A stretch of DNA of 64,000 nucleotides from the NCBI RefSeq assembly GCF_000319385.1, contig NC_019566.1:697266-761265 (forward strand), in the 5' to 3' direction. Below are positions 9,177-19,390 of this stretch, one piece after another. The DNA is from Candidatus Endolissoclinum faulkneri L2. GTDB taxonomy: Bacteria > Pseudomonadota > Alphaproteobacteria > Thalassobaculales > Thalassobaculaceae. A program made the translations under genes and the position numbers. Numbering within the stretch: the stretch's first letter is position 1; each line of letters opens with the position of its first letter. The notes under the pieces are model-generated. The model saw only the letters and a program-made list of their open reading frames with translations. It did no database searches and was not told the DNA's origin.

Positions 9177-10127
9177 TTTGTTAACAATTATTAAAGGGGA
9201 TAAGAGAAAGTAAATATGCGAATGTTATATTAAATTTTAATTTAAGAAATTTTATTATAATCTCAAAAAAATTTAATATTAATTAAACCGTAGAACGATA
9301 AAAGCACACTTTTTGGTTATTGTTAAGGTTATATTTGATATATAATTAATCAATGCTCCCCTTAATAAGCTTGTTAATAAAGATGAAAAATCAGGGAAAT
9401 AATCTTAAAAAATTGTCGGCAATATGCTTATTAAGATTATAATTGAGACTGGTCAATTTAATGTAAAAAATGATTTTTTATTCTTGGTTAAAAAAACAGC
9501 CAGTATTAGTCAGAATTAATAAATAAAATTCCCGCTATTAACTAATATATTTTCACGATTGAATATAGCTTGGCCTACAAAAACATCTCTGTAATTATTT
9601 TTTGACCTAAAATAGCAAAGATAATTTTATCATGTTCTTGTTAACTACTTAAAAAACTATTTTCAGTTTATATAAAATTTCTACGTCTTGATTGTATAAT
9701 AAAATTTGTCTATCAAACCAATATAAACTTTTGTTTTTTAATTCAAATGATTATTCTTTTAAAGATAATGAAGTTACAATAACACAATTTTATTGCTTGA
9801 TTTTAAATCGTACCATTATATTAATATAATAATTAGCATTTTCTTGAAAGCAAAGATTAAGAAGTAATTAAAGTTAAAAATGAGTAGATCTTAGCTATTA
9901 AATATAATATTTAAGAACTTATAAGTAATTTGGTTAGTGGAATAATACCAGAAGTAGCAATTGTTATACAAGCTATACAATTAGATAATTATTTTCAATT
10001 TAGATAAGTTATAATGCTTAATTCAATTTTGACTAATAGCGAGTATAAAAATTATTATAGTATTCTTTTTATGGCTAATTAGCATAGTTGATATCATAAT
10101 CATTTTGATTAAATTTATGAGGATAAA
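9177..10127. other. AT-rich spacer where thyA would be expected
   Basis: About 950 bases with no open frame or RNA-like block. In many alphaproteobacteria thyA lies just before folA, and this gap is roughly thyA-sized, but I can read no thymidylate synthase motif in any frame. Confidence 0.5.
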
Positions 10128-10616
10128 ATCACTAAAATTACAATCATTGCAGCAATGGCTGACAACATGGTAATCGGTCGCAATAATGGTAGTTTACCTT
10201 GGTTAATACCTAAGGACCTTGCTCGTTTTAAACATTGTACACTAGGTCACAGCATATTGATGGGGCGACGTACATGGGACACAATCGGTCATCCTCTGCC
10301 GTTTCGTCGATCAATAGTCTTTACTCGTAATGTGCACTGGGCTGCAAAAGGAGCATATCCGGTAAAGAATCTAGATGCCGCCCTCGCTGTCTGTGTTAAA
10401 GAAAAGGAAGTATTTGTCGTTGGCGGAAGGGATATCTTCGCCTTAACGATACCATTAGCTGATGCTTTATTTCTTACTTTTGTACATACACAGGCTCGCG
10501 GTGACGTTCAATTTCCAAATATTAACTGGTCTGCCTGGCGCGAAATCTGGAGAGAAAATCATCCACCTGATGGTAATCGACCTGCTTTTACTTTTACTAA
10601 TTACTTGCGTACCTAG
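10128..10616 (+). CDS. folA: Dihydrofolate reductase (start codon non-canonical or damaged)
   Basis: Reduces dihydrofolate to tetrahydrofolate with NADPH in the cytoplasm. Seen: AAMADNMVIGRNNGSLPW, the catalytic Asp in IPKDLARFK, ILMGRRTWDTIG, VFVVGGRDIF for NADPH binding, and ADALFLTFV. The first canonical ATG is at 10155, but the family's conserved first strand (here KITIIAA) is encoded upstream of it. GAGG at 10119-10122 precedes an in-frame ATC (10128); an ATT is at 10137. I therefore extend the gene to 10128 (about 162 residues). An out-of-frame ATG at 10117 would fit if one A were added in the following A-run, so a small 5' deletion is possible. Confidence 0.85.
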   Translation: MTKITIIAAMADNMVIGRNNGSLPWLIPKDLARFKHCTLGHSILMGRRTWDTIGHPLPFRRSIVFTRNVHWAAKGAYPVKNLDAALAVCVKEKEVFVVGGRDIFALTIPLADALFLTFVHTQARGDVQFPNINWSAWREIWRENHPPDGNRPAFTFTNYLRT

Positions 10617-10623
10617 ATAGGTT

Positions 10624-10640
10624 TTTATAATTGTTATAAA
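10624..10640 (+). terminator. Short hairpin just after folA
   Basis: TTTATAA-TTG-TTATAAA begins seven bases after the folA stop, followed by GATTTTA. It is a weak AT-only stem, but its position fits a simple terminator. Confidence 0.3.
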
Positions 10641-10809
10641 GATTTTATCAATTATTAAAATTTAGTTAAATTAGCTCATGAAATATCTGAGCAAAATTCT
10701 TCTCAATTAATAGATCATCCCTGCTGTAAAAATTAATTTGCGAAGTAGCTAAATAATCATACAAGACTATTTTTTGATAAAAACCTTCTAAATTGTCGTT
10801 TGTTTTGTA

Positions 10810-11868
10810 TTAACAAGAACTAGAGATAGTTAATTCTAGTTTAGTAGCAATATTAGTAAATGCGATTCCATGTGGAGATAAAGGTTCGCTAGCGATGATC
10901 GGAATGCCATTGTCGCTAGCAACTCGAATGTCCAGGTGTAGAGGAACCTCGCCCAAGAACGGTACGTTGAGTTTTTTCGCTTCCATACGTGCTCCTTCGT
11001 GACCAAAAATATCGCTACGCTCACCACAACACGGGCATATAAAATAGCTCATATTTTCTACAATTCCTAAAATTGGAACAGCTAATCGCCGAAACATATT
11101 AAGGCCTTTGCGCGCATCAAGCAAAGCAATGTCTTGCGGTGTAGAGACAATTACTGCTCCAGCCATAGGTACTCGTTGAGCCATAGTAATCTGGGCATCT
11201 CCAGTGCCAGGCGGCATATCAACTACAAGAAGATCCAACTCACCCCATTCAACGTCACGAAGCATCTGCTCTAGAGCTCCCATTACCATTGGTCCACGCC
11301 AAATAGTTGGCGTATCTTCTGCTGCCAAAAAGCCCATTGACATGCATTTAATATTGTGACTTTCAAGCGGAAGCATTTTAGTCCCTTTAAAAATCTCTGA
11401 TTTATGTTTAATGCCCATCATACGCGCTAATGAAGGACCATAAACATCAGCATCTAGCATACCTACTTTCAAACCATTGTTCGAAAGAGCTACTGCCACA
11501 TTAGTGGCAACGGTTGATTTGCCTACTCCACCCTTGCCAGAAGCAATAGCGATAATGGATTTAATCTTCGGTATCGATTGGCGTGCGGGTATACGACTTT
11601 GCTGAGGGCGCACAGCACTGCGATGAGCTGTAAGCACAGCGTTTACTGAGGATACGCCAGATATCAGTAAAACAGCAGCTTCCGCAGCCTTTCGCAAACC
11701 TTCCATGGTATGGCCCTTGATTGGATCAACCTCTAGCGAGAAGCTAACATTACCTTCGTTGATTACTAATCCTGCTACCTTAGCAACTGTAAGTAATGTA
11801 GCTCCGGAAGTAGGATCAATTACTTTTGTTAAAGCATTTTGAATAGATTCTTTGGAAACCATTGTCAT
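10810..11868 (-). CDS. mrp: Mrp/ApbC-family iron-sulfur cluster carrier ATPase
   Basis: P-loop ATPase that carries and transfers Fe-S clusters in the cytoplasm. An N-terminal DUF59/MIP18-like domain (about residues 1-90) is followed by the deviant Walker A GKGGVGKST near residue 111. Then come DADVYGPS, VVDMPPGTGDAQ, and a C-terminal cysteine motif C-P-C-C in ENMSYFICPCCGERSDIFG, the cluster-binding site of the family. I prefer ATG 11868 because AGGGA lies 9 bases upstream; an ATG at 11898 would add ten residues and has no ribosome site. It is transcribed away from hflK, with 162 bases between the chosen starts. Confidence 0.92.
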   Translation of the reverse strand: MTMVSKESIQNALTKVIDPTSGATLLTVAKVAGLVINEGNVSFSLEVDPIKGHTMEGLRKAAEAAVLLISGVSSVNAVLTAHRSAVRPQQSRIPARQSIPKIKSIIAIASGKGGVGKSTVATNVAVALSNNGLKVGMLDADVYGPSLARMMGIKHKSEIFKGTKMLPLESHNIKCMSMGFLAAEDTPTIWRGPMVMGALEQMLRDVEWGELDLLVVDMPPGTGDAQITMAQRVPMAGAVIVSTPQDIALLDARKGLNMFRRLAVPILGIVENMSYFICPCCGERSDIFGHEGARMEAKKLNVPFLGEVPLHLDIRVASDNGIPIIASEPLSPHGIAFTNIATKLELTISSSC

Positions 11869-12030
11869 AGGTTGAAATCCCTGCCATTTCGCCAACATAC
11901 TGGAAATCGTAACATACTACACCCGCAGTATTTGGGATATTAGATTATTAAGCTGTGCCTTATAATACGCCGGCAATATACTACTTTCCCCGCGTTTAAA
12001 ATATTATATGTAGAGAGAGGATATAGAGCT

Positions 12031-13209
12031 ATGCCTTGGAGTGATCAAGGAGGCCGCAGGCGAGGTCCTTGGGGTGGTAGCAGCGAAGGGCAGGGGCGTA
12101 TCAATTCACCCTGGGGGCGTTCTCCAGGAAATGATAGCGGTAATCAAGGACCAAACCAAAATGACATCGAAGATATTTTGCGCCGTCAGCAGCAAAAATT
12201 TCGCGGTATGATGCCAAGTGGATTTCTCGGTCCCAAATTTATTATTTTAGCAATTGTTATTGCTACTTTTATTTGGCTGTCGTCTGGCTTTTATAGAGTG
12301 CAGCCAAACCAACAAGGTATTGAACTAGTTCTTGGGAAATATGCAGGTACACCAAAAGAACCTGGCCTGCAATGGAATTGGCCAGCTCCGATTGGTGAAA
12401 TATTCCTTCCTGATGTTACACGCGAAAATAGGATCGAGATTGGTTTTCGTTCCGGAGTTGATGCACGCACAAGCACTAGGCGCGATGTGCCAGAGGAAAG
12501 CCAAATGATCACTGGCGATGAAAATATTATTGATATTGATTTTGTTGTATTTTGGCGTATTCGCAATGCCGGTAATTTTTTGTTTAACTTGCATAATCCT
12601 GAACAAACTGTGAAGGTTTCTGCTGAGGCAGTAATGCGTGATATTGTTGGCAATACAAGGATTCAGGATGCCTTAACCGAATGTCGTGGTGCGATTGAAA
12701 CTGCTGCGCACGAACAACTTCAGTTGCTAGTTAATGAGTATCAAGCTGGCATAGAGATCCGTTCTGTTCAACTCAACGAGGTTGATCCCCCTGCTCAAGT
12801 AATCGATGCCTTCAACGAAGTCACGCGCGCAAGACAGGACCGAGAGCGACTTAAAAATGAGGCAGAAGGTTATCGAAATGATGTGGTGCCTAGAGCTCGA
12901 GGAGAGGCTGCCCAAATAATTGAAAACGCCGATGCATATCGCCAGGAAGTGGTCAACCGAGCTCAAGGGGATGCTAACCGGTTTAACTCAGTTTACGAAG
13001 CTTATAAACAAGCTAAGAACTTAACAACTAGACGTATCTACTTAGACACGTTAGAAGAGATTCTATCAAATGTAAATAAGGTGATCATTGACGATGACGT
13101 TAAGAATAGTGGCGTTATACCTTACTTACTACCTTTGCCGGAAGTTCATGAATTATTCAGCAATAATCGCTTAATAAAAAATACTAGCACTAAAGGGGAG
13201 AATAACTAA
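12031..13209 (+). CDS. hflK: HflK, membrane regulator of FtsH protease
   Basis: SPFH/band-7 membrane protein that forms, with HflC, a large periplasmic cage around FtsH and tunes degradation of membrane proteins. The 392-residue product has a Gly/Arg/Trp-rich cytoplasmic head (MPWSDQGGRRRGPWGG). One transmembrane helix (about 69-88) follows, then the band-7 domain starting YRVQPNQQGIELVLGKY. Near 255-330 a coiled-coil with repeated RAxG-type segments (VPRARGEAAQIIENA, VNRAQGDANRF) matches the family. AGAGAGGA precedes the ATG. The stop TAA abuts the hflC ATG directly, so the two are translationally coupled. Confidence 0.95.
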   Translation: MPWSDQGGRRRGPWGGSSEGQGRINSPWGRSPGNDSGNQGPNQNDIEDILRRQQQKFRGMMPSGFLGPKFIILAIVIATFIWLSSGFYRVQPNQQGIELVLGKYAGTPKEPGLQWNWPAPIGEIFLPDVTRENRIEIGFRSGVDARTSTRRDVPEESQMITGDENIIDIDFVVFWRIRNAGNFLFNLHNPEQTVKVSAEAVMRDIVGNTRIQDALTECRGAIETAAHEQLQLLVNEYQAGIEIRSVQLNEVDPPAQVIDAFNEVTRARQDRERLKNEAEGYRNDVVPRARGEAAQIIENADAYRQEVVNRAQGDANRFNSVYEAYKQAKNLTTRRIYLDTLEEILSNVNKVIIDDDVKNSGVIPYLLPLPEVHELFSNNRLIKNTSTKGENN

Positions 13210-14097
13210 ATGAACTGGGCAGTTGCCGGTGTTTGCATCGTATTCGCCATGGGAGTCATTCTTTCACAAGCCTTATTTATTGTTAATGAAACTGAGCAAG
13301 CATTGGTAGTTCTGTTTGGTGAACCGGTTCGCGAGATTCGAACACCAGGTATTAATTTCAAAATTCCTTTGGCGGAGAACACAACTTATTATGAGCGCCG
13401 TGCACTTGATGTCGATCCACCGCGCCAGCAAGTCATTTTAGCTGACCAGAAAAGACTTGATGTCGATAGCTACGCTCGGTATAAAATCATTGATCCGCTA
13501 CAATTTTTTCGAGCAGTGCGTGCTGAACGTGAGGCAGCTTCCCGACTGTCAATAATTATCAACTCTTCGCTAAGACGTGTTTTAGGTAATCAAACGTTAG
13601 CTGATGTCTTGTCGAAGAAGCGTGCTAGAATTATGACCAATATCAGAACAGAGGTAAACGATAGCGCACATCGATTCGGTATGGAGATAATTGAAGTACG
13701 CATTCGTAGAGCTGACTATCCAGATGCGACTAAGCAAAACATCTTCGATCGTATGACTTCTGAGCGAGAGCGTGAAGCAAGAGAGTTCCGTGCTCAAGGA
13801 AATGAGCAAGCGCAAAAAATTAGGGCAGATGCCGATAAACAACGCACAGTGATTGTTGCGGAATCTCAAAAGAACGCAGAAACTTTGCGCGGTCAAGGCG
13901 ATGGTCAGGCGATCAAAGTTTACACAGATGCTTTCAGTCGTGATCTTGCATTTTTTGATTTTTACTGGTCTATGCAAGTATATAAGAAGATGGTGAATAA
14001 TGGAAGTGCTGATACCACTATGTTGCTTTCTCTAAACAGCGAGTTTTTCAAGTATTTTAACTCCATAGCCACTAGGCATCCCGTGGATGCTCGGTGA
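13210..14097 (+). CDS. hflC: HflC, partner of HflK
   Basis: Second subunit of the HflKC complex. The 295-residue protein has an N-terminal membrane anchor (about 3-23). The band-7 domain follows, with FIVNETEQALVVLFGEPVREI, ERRALDVDP and DVDSYARYKI. A helical region contains SEREREAREFRAQGNEQAQKIRADADKQRTVI. VYTDAFSRDLAFFDFYWSMQVYKKM near the end is the conserved C-terminal family segment. It starts immediately after hflK. In related bacteria a small DUF2065 gene and a DegP protease often follow; here nearly 2 kb of spacer follows instead, so that tail of the operon appears lost. Confidence 0.95.
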   Translation: MNWAVAGVCIVFAMGVILSQALFIVNETEQALVVLFGEPVREIRTPGINFKIPLAENTTYYERRALDVDPPRQQVILADQKRLDVDSYARYKIIDPLQFFRAVRAEREAASRLSIIINSSLRRVLGNQTLADVLSKKRARIMTNIRTEVNDSAHRFGMEIIEVRIRRADYPDATKQNIFDRMTSEREREAREFRAQGNEQAQKIRADADKQRTVIVAESQKNAETLRGQGDGQAIKVYTDAFSRDLAFFDFYWSMQVYKKMVNNGSADTTMLLSLNSEFFKYFNSIATRHPVDAR

Positions 14098-16062
14098 TTG
14101 TATAATTATTAGACTTAGTGGGTATAATGAAATACATATATCATTTTATTCTATGATAATTGCTTGTTGTTGTTAATTAAATGAACCGCTTTATGGTATT
14201 GTCTTGAAATGAAAAGATGTACTTTGCTAGTAAAATTGATGTCATCACTTAGGCAATAGTTAAGCTTTGACTTAAAAATGTTAATTTAGTATGATAAGTT
14301 TAATTTTATATAAAAATTAGCTTATTAAAAACTGTACTATATATCGATAATTATTTATATATAGTCTACATATACAATATGTGTTTATGATTAAATTTAT
14401 TTATATGGAAAAACCAGCTTTGCTGACTACTATCGTCGTACGATAAAAACTTTATTCAAAGTAAGATTTGAATTTAATTCGATAAAATAGGAATAATAGA
14501 TTACTGTTTTATAACTTAAATATGTAGTTTTTTGCTTAGTACTGCGTTATATGCAAAAAAATTATAGACATAACTAATAATTATAGCGCTATGATTCATA
14601 TATATGAATGAATTTATTATAACTTAATAAAAGCCTTTGCTTTTTTTAAATTTACTCAAGTTTTAACTTGATGCTAATCTTCTGGTTATATAAAACCGTT
14701 GTGAATTGTAATTGATCAATTACTGACCGCATCTGAATCAAACATTTTAATAACTATTTACTTTAAATTAATGAAAGTTTCTTAATTATAAGAGAGTGAG
14801 GAATATGATCAACTATAGTCTTTGCACTTATTTTGTTATACATTATAACTTATTATAAGAAAGATAATTCAATAAAGAATACAATTGTTATTCAGTGGAA
14901 TTGATATTGCTGAAGTGATAATTCATCTTTTATAAAAATTGAATAAGATCTCTTTACTATAGTCAGAAATTAATCATTGTGACTAAAAATAAAGTTAATT
15001 TGGTAAGTGATTTTAGTACACTTCATTGATGCCATTCTTGGTTTAGTTTCATTGCGAAGTAGTATTTCGTACTGGAGGATAAGCAAGACTCATTGAGCTT
15101 TCTATGAAAGAATGGCAGTAAACTTAAAAAAAAAATAATTTTTATCAAGTTGTTTACTGATCGACGATCATCAAAGTTATCATCTGTAAAAAATCGCTAA
15201 GTTATATCGCTAGACTTTTTTAGGACAATTAAACCTGAAGCATGATATACTTGAAGTATATTTGATCAAATCATAATTTTTTTTTCATATAATCCTCTAA
15301 TAGATCTAAAAAAGTAAGATTAATTCTTGTATCGAGAACGATTAATCTATAGTGGCGTATATTTCTACATGATGAGATAAAGTTATCTAATCAAAATGAG
15401 TGGATAATATATCCGACTACACAGCTAGCGTATATATTAATCTAAGTTTCCTTCAAGGAAATTAAAAAGACCAACATACAAATTTTTAGCAAGCATTTAT
15501 TTCATATTCCTATTTAATAGGATAAACTTTAAACATTGCAATTTACTATACATTATTATAGAATCGCTTGTTAGTATTAAAAATATTATTTGACGCAGTG
15601 ATAAATAAGAGAATCCATTCCTAATGGGCACTATAAACAAAGAAATAAAATTTGATCACATTATTTAAACTATTTTGAAGCAGCTTATGCACTCTATTGA
15701 ATACAATCATTTATTAAGATGATCTCTGCTTAAGTTCATTTCTACCATATATTTTCTACCTAGAATACACTGTTGATAAATTAGAGATTCAAGAATTATG
15801 CCTTCAAAAGGACAATCAAGTGAAGCTATTTTATTTATCTTTATAGTGATATTATTGAGCTGCTCTAACAATTTTTCCTGAATTTGCGTAACACAGAGCC
15901 ATAATGAAATCTGTATTGTAGACGATGGCACTTTTACAAGGCAATCTTCCAATATAAGTCATCGTTAGATGCCGCGTAGAATGTATTACGATCATTAAAA
16001 AAAATTAAACTTAATTGCTAACTTATTAGTAATAATATTATGTAACAGCAAAGGAGTAATTT
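14098..16062. other. Nearly 2-kb AT-rich spacer with one structured island
   Basis: No gene is recognised. The only structure that stands out is at 15030-15117. A minus-strand frame of 81 codons (15707-15952) starts at TTG without a ribosome site and resembles nothing I know. The degP-like gene often found after hflC is not seen here. Confidence 0.5.
15030..15117. other. Possible structured RNA or gene remnant
   Basis: TGCCATTCTT (15030-15039) can pair over all ten bases with AAGAATGGCA (15108-15117), enclosing about 68 bases that are less AT-rich than their surroundings and contain a small CGAA/TTCG stem. A run of ten A follows. I cannot assign it to a known RNA family; a decayed gene piece is an alternative. 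Confidence 0.25.
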
Positions 16063-16851
16063 ATGCCCTTATTTGCAACAGTTAATCCGGCAGATAAGGT
16101 AGCTTTGTTAAACTCTGTAGCAGTCATAGCTAGAGCAGCTGGAGAAATTGAGTTGTTTTATTATCGTACTGATACTGTAACTTTTACTAAAATGGATGGA
16201 AGCATTGTCACTTCTGCGGATCAAGCAGCTGATAATTATATAGTACAGAATCTTAATTTACTTACACCAAATATACCGGTGGTAGCTGAGGAAAGTTTTG
16301 AGGCTGGTAATATACCTGATATTTCTTGTGGGAGATTTTGGTTAGTTGACTCACTTGATGGTACTAAGGAATTTGTCAATAATAGTATTGATTTCACAGT
16401 TAATATTGGATTGATCTGGGATGGCATTCCTATACTTGGTGCCTTGCATACACCTGAAAATGGTATAGTTTGGGGCGGCATACTGGGTGAAGGTGCATGG
16501 GAAGAAAGCAAAGACGGTACCCGCAAAATTATTACCGTTCGTAAATCTCATCCAGATAAACTAACCATAGTTGCTAGTCGCAATCATTATAGTCTAGAGC
16601 TAGATGGTTATATCAGGAATATGCATGTGAAAAAAATTCTGTTACGTGGTTCTGCTTTAAAATTTGCTCTTCTTGCTAGAGGCGACGCCGATATTTATCT
16701 TAGAACTAGTCCGACAATGGAATGGGATACGGCTGCGGGTCATGCTTTACTGTTAGCAGCTGGGGGAACAATGACAAAGTTTGACGGTTCTCAATTGGAT
16801 TACGGCAAGCCAAAATTCCTCAATGATCATTTTATCGCTCGAGGTCGTTAA
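16063..16851 (+). CDS. cysQ: 3'(2'),5'-bisphosphate nucleotidase CysQ
   Basis: Magnesium-dependent phosphatase of the inositol-monophosphatase fold. It hydrolyses 3'-phosphoadenosine 5'-phosphate (PAP) left by sulfate assimilation and phosphopantetheine transfer. In 262 residues the metal-binding motifs are visible: VVAEES (Glu77/78), LVDSLDGTKEF (Asp96, Asp99, Gly100, Thr101) and EWDTAAGHALL (Asp222). The usual Pro in D-P-L-D-G-T is Ser here, a mild change outside the metal ligands. AAAGGAG lies 9 bases upstream of the ATG. It stands alone between two spacers; no sulfate-reduction genes are near, so recycling PAP from acyl-carrier or other sulfur metabolism is possible (inference). Confidence 0.92.
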   Translation: MPLFATVNPADKVALLNSVAVIARAAGEIELFYYRTDTVTFTKMDGSIVTSADQAADNYIVQNLNLLTPNIPVVAEESFEAGNIPDISCGRFWLVDSLDGTKEFVNNSIDFTVNIGLIWDGIPILGALHTPENGIVWGGILGEGAWEESKDGTRKIITVRKSHPDKLTIVASRNHYSLELDGYIRNMHVKKILLRGSALKFALLARGDADIYLRTSPTMEWDTAAGHALLLAAGGTMTKFDGSQLDYGKPKFLNDHFIARGR

Positions 16852-17106
16852 GCAAATTTAAACCATTATGCTATTTTAACTATAGTACTATTTTTAAAAT
16901 AATTTAACCGTTCGTAGATCTAAAAACAAACAAAAGACTAATTTTTAGTTTACTATTTGCAATAGATTAGTTAGAGAGAGCTTCGTTTAAATAAACGTGA
17001 TAAATTAATTTAACTAAAAATTGTTAGACTCAATGCGTAAGAACTAACAAAAATAAAATATTTTTATTCCGCAAAGCATTTAATTTATTAAATTATACAT
17101 TTACTC

Positions 17107-17161
17107 TTATATTAAAAAAGCTTTAATTAGATGCTACCTAATTAAAGCTTTTTTAATATAA
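17107..17161 (+). terminator. 24-bp perfect hairpin downstream of cysQ
   Basis: 17107-17130 pairs over 24 bases with 17138-17161 around a seven-base loop. The arm contains AAAAAAGCTTTAATTAG, so the 3' arm carries a run of six T. It lies 255 bases after the cysQ stop and may end that transcript or the convergent one. Confidence 0.5.
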
Positions 17162-17649
17162 ATACTTCTCATCTTTCAAATTATCAGAATAATTAATATC
17201 AGAATAAAAAACAAGATATGACAAGTAAATCGTAAGGATACAGATAAATAATTGATTTGATCATCGTAAATTCTATGAAACTTACCAGGAAAATTTTTAT
17301 ACTTTAAATTAAAATCTAACGAAGCGCAACCTCGCTAATTTATAATAAGAATAGTTTATAAGAAAATGATAATTGATATAATTCTATTCATCTCAGTTGA
17401 TGGCTTATTGAATACAACCAACGAGAACATAATAGTATCAATTATTAATATAGTCCAATCTTAATTAGATAATCCATGCATAGACAAGAAGCGTAAGTTT
17501 TCTCATTTATTAAAATATCTTACTTTTATCCTATTAAGTAAATTAAAAATAAAACGTTTCGTACAGAACATTTCGCACTGGTATTGGCAAAAAATTTGTT
17601 AAAAACTTTAAAATATGAAAATATATACCTAAAAGACGGGAGGTAAGCA

Positions 17650-17712
17650 GTGCTCAGTGTCACTAGTAATCAAATTTTGAATACTTACTTGCACAATTAT
17701 GTTGTTTTTTAA
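17650..17712 (+). other. 20-codon open frame behind a strong Shine-Dalgarno, possible gene remnant
   Basis: GGGAGGT (17638-17644) lies five bases before GTG at 17650, and the frame V-L-S-V-T-S-N-Q-I-L-N-T-Y-L ends at TAA 17710. The ribosome site is far better than chance in this AT-rich spacer. The encoded peptide is not recognised; it may be the 5' stub of a deleted gene or a real small protein. Confidence 0.25.
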
Positions 17713-18041
17713 ACGGTGTATTTATTTTTTGCTTGATATATAATCGCTTTAATGAATTAACGATAGCTAATCTACATTGCTATAATCAATGGCACTAATT
17801 TATCATTAGCATAAATTCTAACCGTTATTCCTATTATAGCATAATGTTAGTCCCATTTAATTATTGATACAACCGAACAGCATGTGCCGTTTAAAATTAT
17901 TATTTTATCCTAACCAAATAGATTTGGCGTCAACTATGTACAATAACCAATATTCATTTAATGGAAATTAACCCTTATAAGGCTAAAAAATAGCGTATTA
18001 TCCGATTTCCTCTATTTTAACAAAATTATGCAAGATTTGCT

Positions 18042-18707
18042 TTACGTTACAAGAACTTTACTCAAAAAAGCCCCTCCTGATTTCAAACCATCCTCATCGA
18101 TGCTATGGCCAAGACCAGGCCGTGAAATAGATGTTACTGCTATGCCCGCAGATATGAGGCAACTTTGTGCTGCTTCCATGGCACTAAATGGCACGATATT
18201 GTCTAAAGTACCATGAATTAGTAAAACTTGTGGCTTTGAAGTGATAGGATCTTCAGGTATGTCTTCAACGATTAATGCACCGGAATAACCAACAATACCT
18301 GCGATAGGCGGAAGCCTACGTAAAGCAGCATACAATGCTATCATCGTACCTTGGCTAAAACCTACTAAAGCAAGTTTGTTAGCAGTAATAGACAAGCGAT
18401 CTAACTCAGTATTAAGAAACTCATTCAGCATTTCTGCTGTGCTACGCATACTAGCATGCATGTTAGTATAATCGCCATCATGCATAAAATCAAACCATTG
18501 GCGACCAGAAGGAGTCATGTCGCAAGGAAAAGGAGCGTGTGGTGCAACAAAGGCTACTGAAGCCATTTGTGGTGCCCAAATCCGAGCAACTTCTATAAGG
18601 TCATTTCCATCAGCCCCTAATCCGTGTAACATTACTACTAAAGCTTCTGCTTTCTTTCCGCTCGATGGTTCTAATCGTGGACCATAAATTTGCTTAATTT
18701 GTGTCAT
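18042..18707 (-). CDS. Alpha/beta-hydrolase carboxylesterase (phospholipase/carboxylesterase family)
   Basis: Serine hydrolase of the small carboxylesterase/acyl-thioesterase family (YpfH-like), probably cytoplasmic because no signal is seen. The 221-residue product has the oxyanion-hole segment VVMLHGLGADGNDL (near 25-37) and the nucleophile elbow GFSQG (Ser118). HGTLDNIVP supplies the acid (Asp169) and GLGHSID the histidine (His201), so the triad is complete. Length is normal. It is a single gene facing away from ubiB/ubiE, with 680 bases of spacer upstream. Substrate cannot be predicted; short-chain esters or lysophospholipids are typical for the family. Confidence 0.88.
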   Translation of the reverse strand: MTQIKQIYGPRLEPSSGKKAEALVVMLHGLGADGNDLIEVARIWAPQMASVAFVAPHAPFPCDMTPSGRQWFDFMHDGDYTNMHASMRSTAEMLNEFLNTELDRLSITANKLALVGFSQGTMIALYAALRRLPPIAGIVGYSGALIVEDIPEDPITSKPQVLLIHGTLDNIVPFSAMEAAQSCLISAGIAVTSISRPGLGHSIDEDGLKSGGAFLSKVLVT

Positions 18708-19390
18708 GATTGCTTAATCTGTCATGTTAATCAATTTAGTTAATCAATACTGTCTATCGATTGTCATTTAGAAGCTAAACTACTATAGCTTGACATAAAA
18801 TTCACAATACACGCTACTTCATCGAAAATATGAGCTTAATTATTAAGCTATGTTTGATCGCCTATTTAAATTATGGCTATTCAATTAGTTCATAAATTAA
18901 ATCAAATTAAAATTTGATTTTGGTATTCATACATTGCGTTGATATAATCACACTTTAATTAAAAGCAACGTATTTTTAATCTGATATACCCAATGCCTAT
19001 GCAATCACTTTTTGTAGATTATACATTAAAATACCAATAAAGAAGATGATTAATCCAATATTTTTTTGCATAGTTACTAAGACTAAGATTTTTTTAAGTA
19101 TTTTAGCTGTGCTGTTTTTATATTAGTAAATAATTTGAAGTAAGTTCGTTATTAGTTAATTAACCGCATCCAGGCGCATAGGCATTATCAGTTAACATCT
19201 AATTGCACTTAATCGTAGGTAAAAATTCTCTATGAATAAAAATACCTAAAACACAAAAAATAATCTTAACAAAAACTTACTTATCGAACTACATGTTCAA
19301 TCGTATCATCACATGTTTAAAATGAGTTTTAATTTTGTCATGGGGTGGAAATTTTAAACACAAATATGAACCGGTTAAATTAAAATTAGC
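18708..19390. other. AT-rich spacer
   Basis: Lies between the esterase start and the ubiB stop. A 10-bp AT-only hairpin (18899-18920) is present, but nothing gene-like. Confidence 0.5.

Larger units (their letters stand above)
16852..18041. other. AT-rich spacer with a 24-bp hairpin and a tiny open frame
   Basis: Between convergent cysQ and the esterase gene. It holds the long hairpin at 17107-17161 and a 20-codon frame behind a strong ribosome site at 17638-17712. Nothing else gene-like is visible. Confidence 0.5.

Noticed and set aside
15707-15952. Minus-strand frame of 81 codons divergent from cysQ
   Set aside because: Starts at TTG without any ribosome site and matches no family I know; may be chance or an old remnant.
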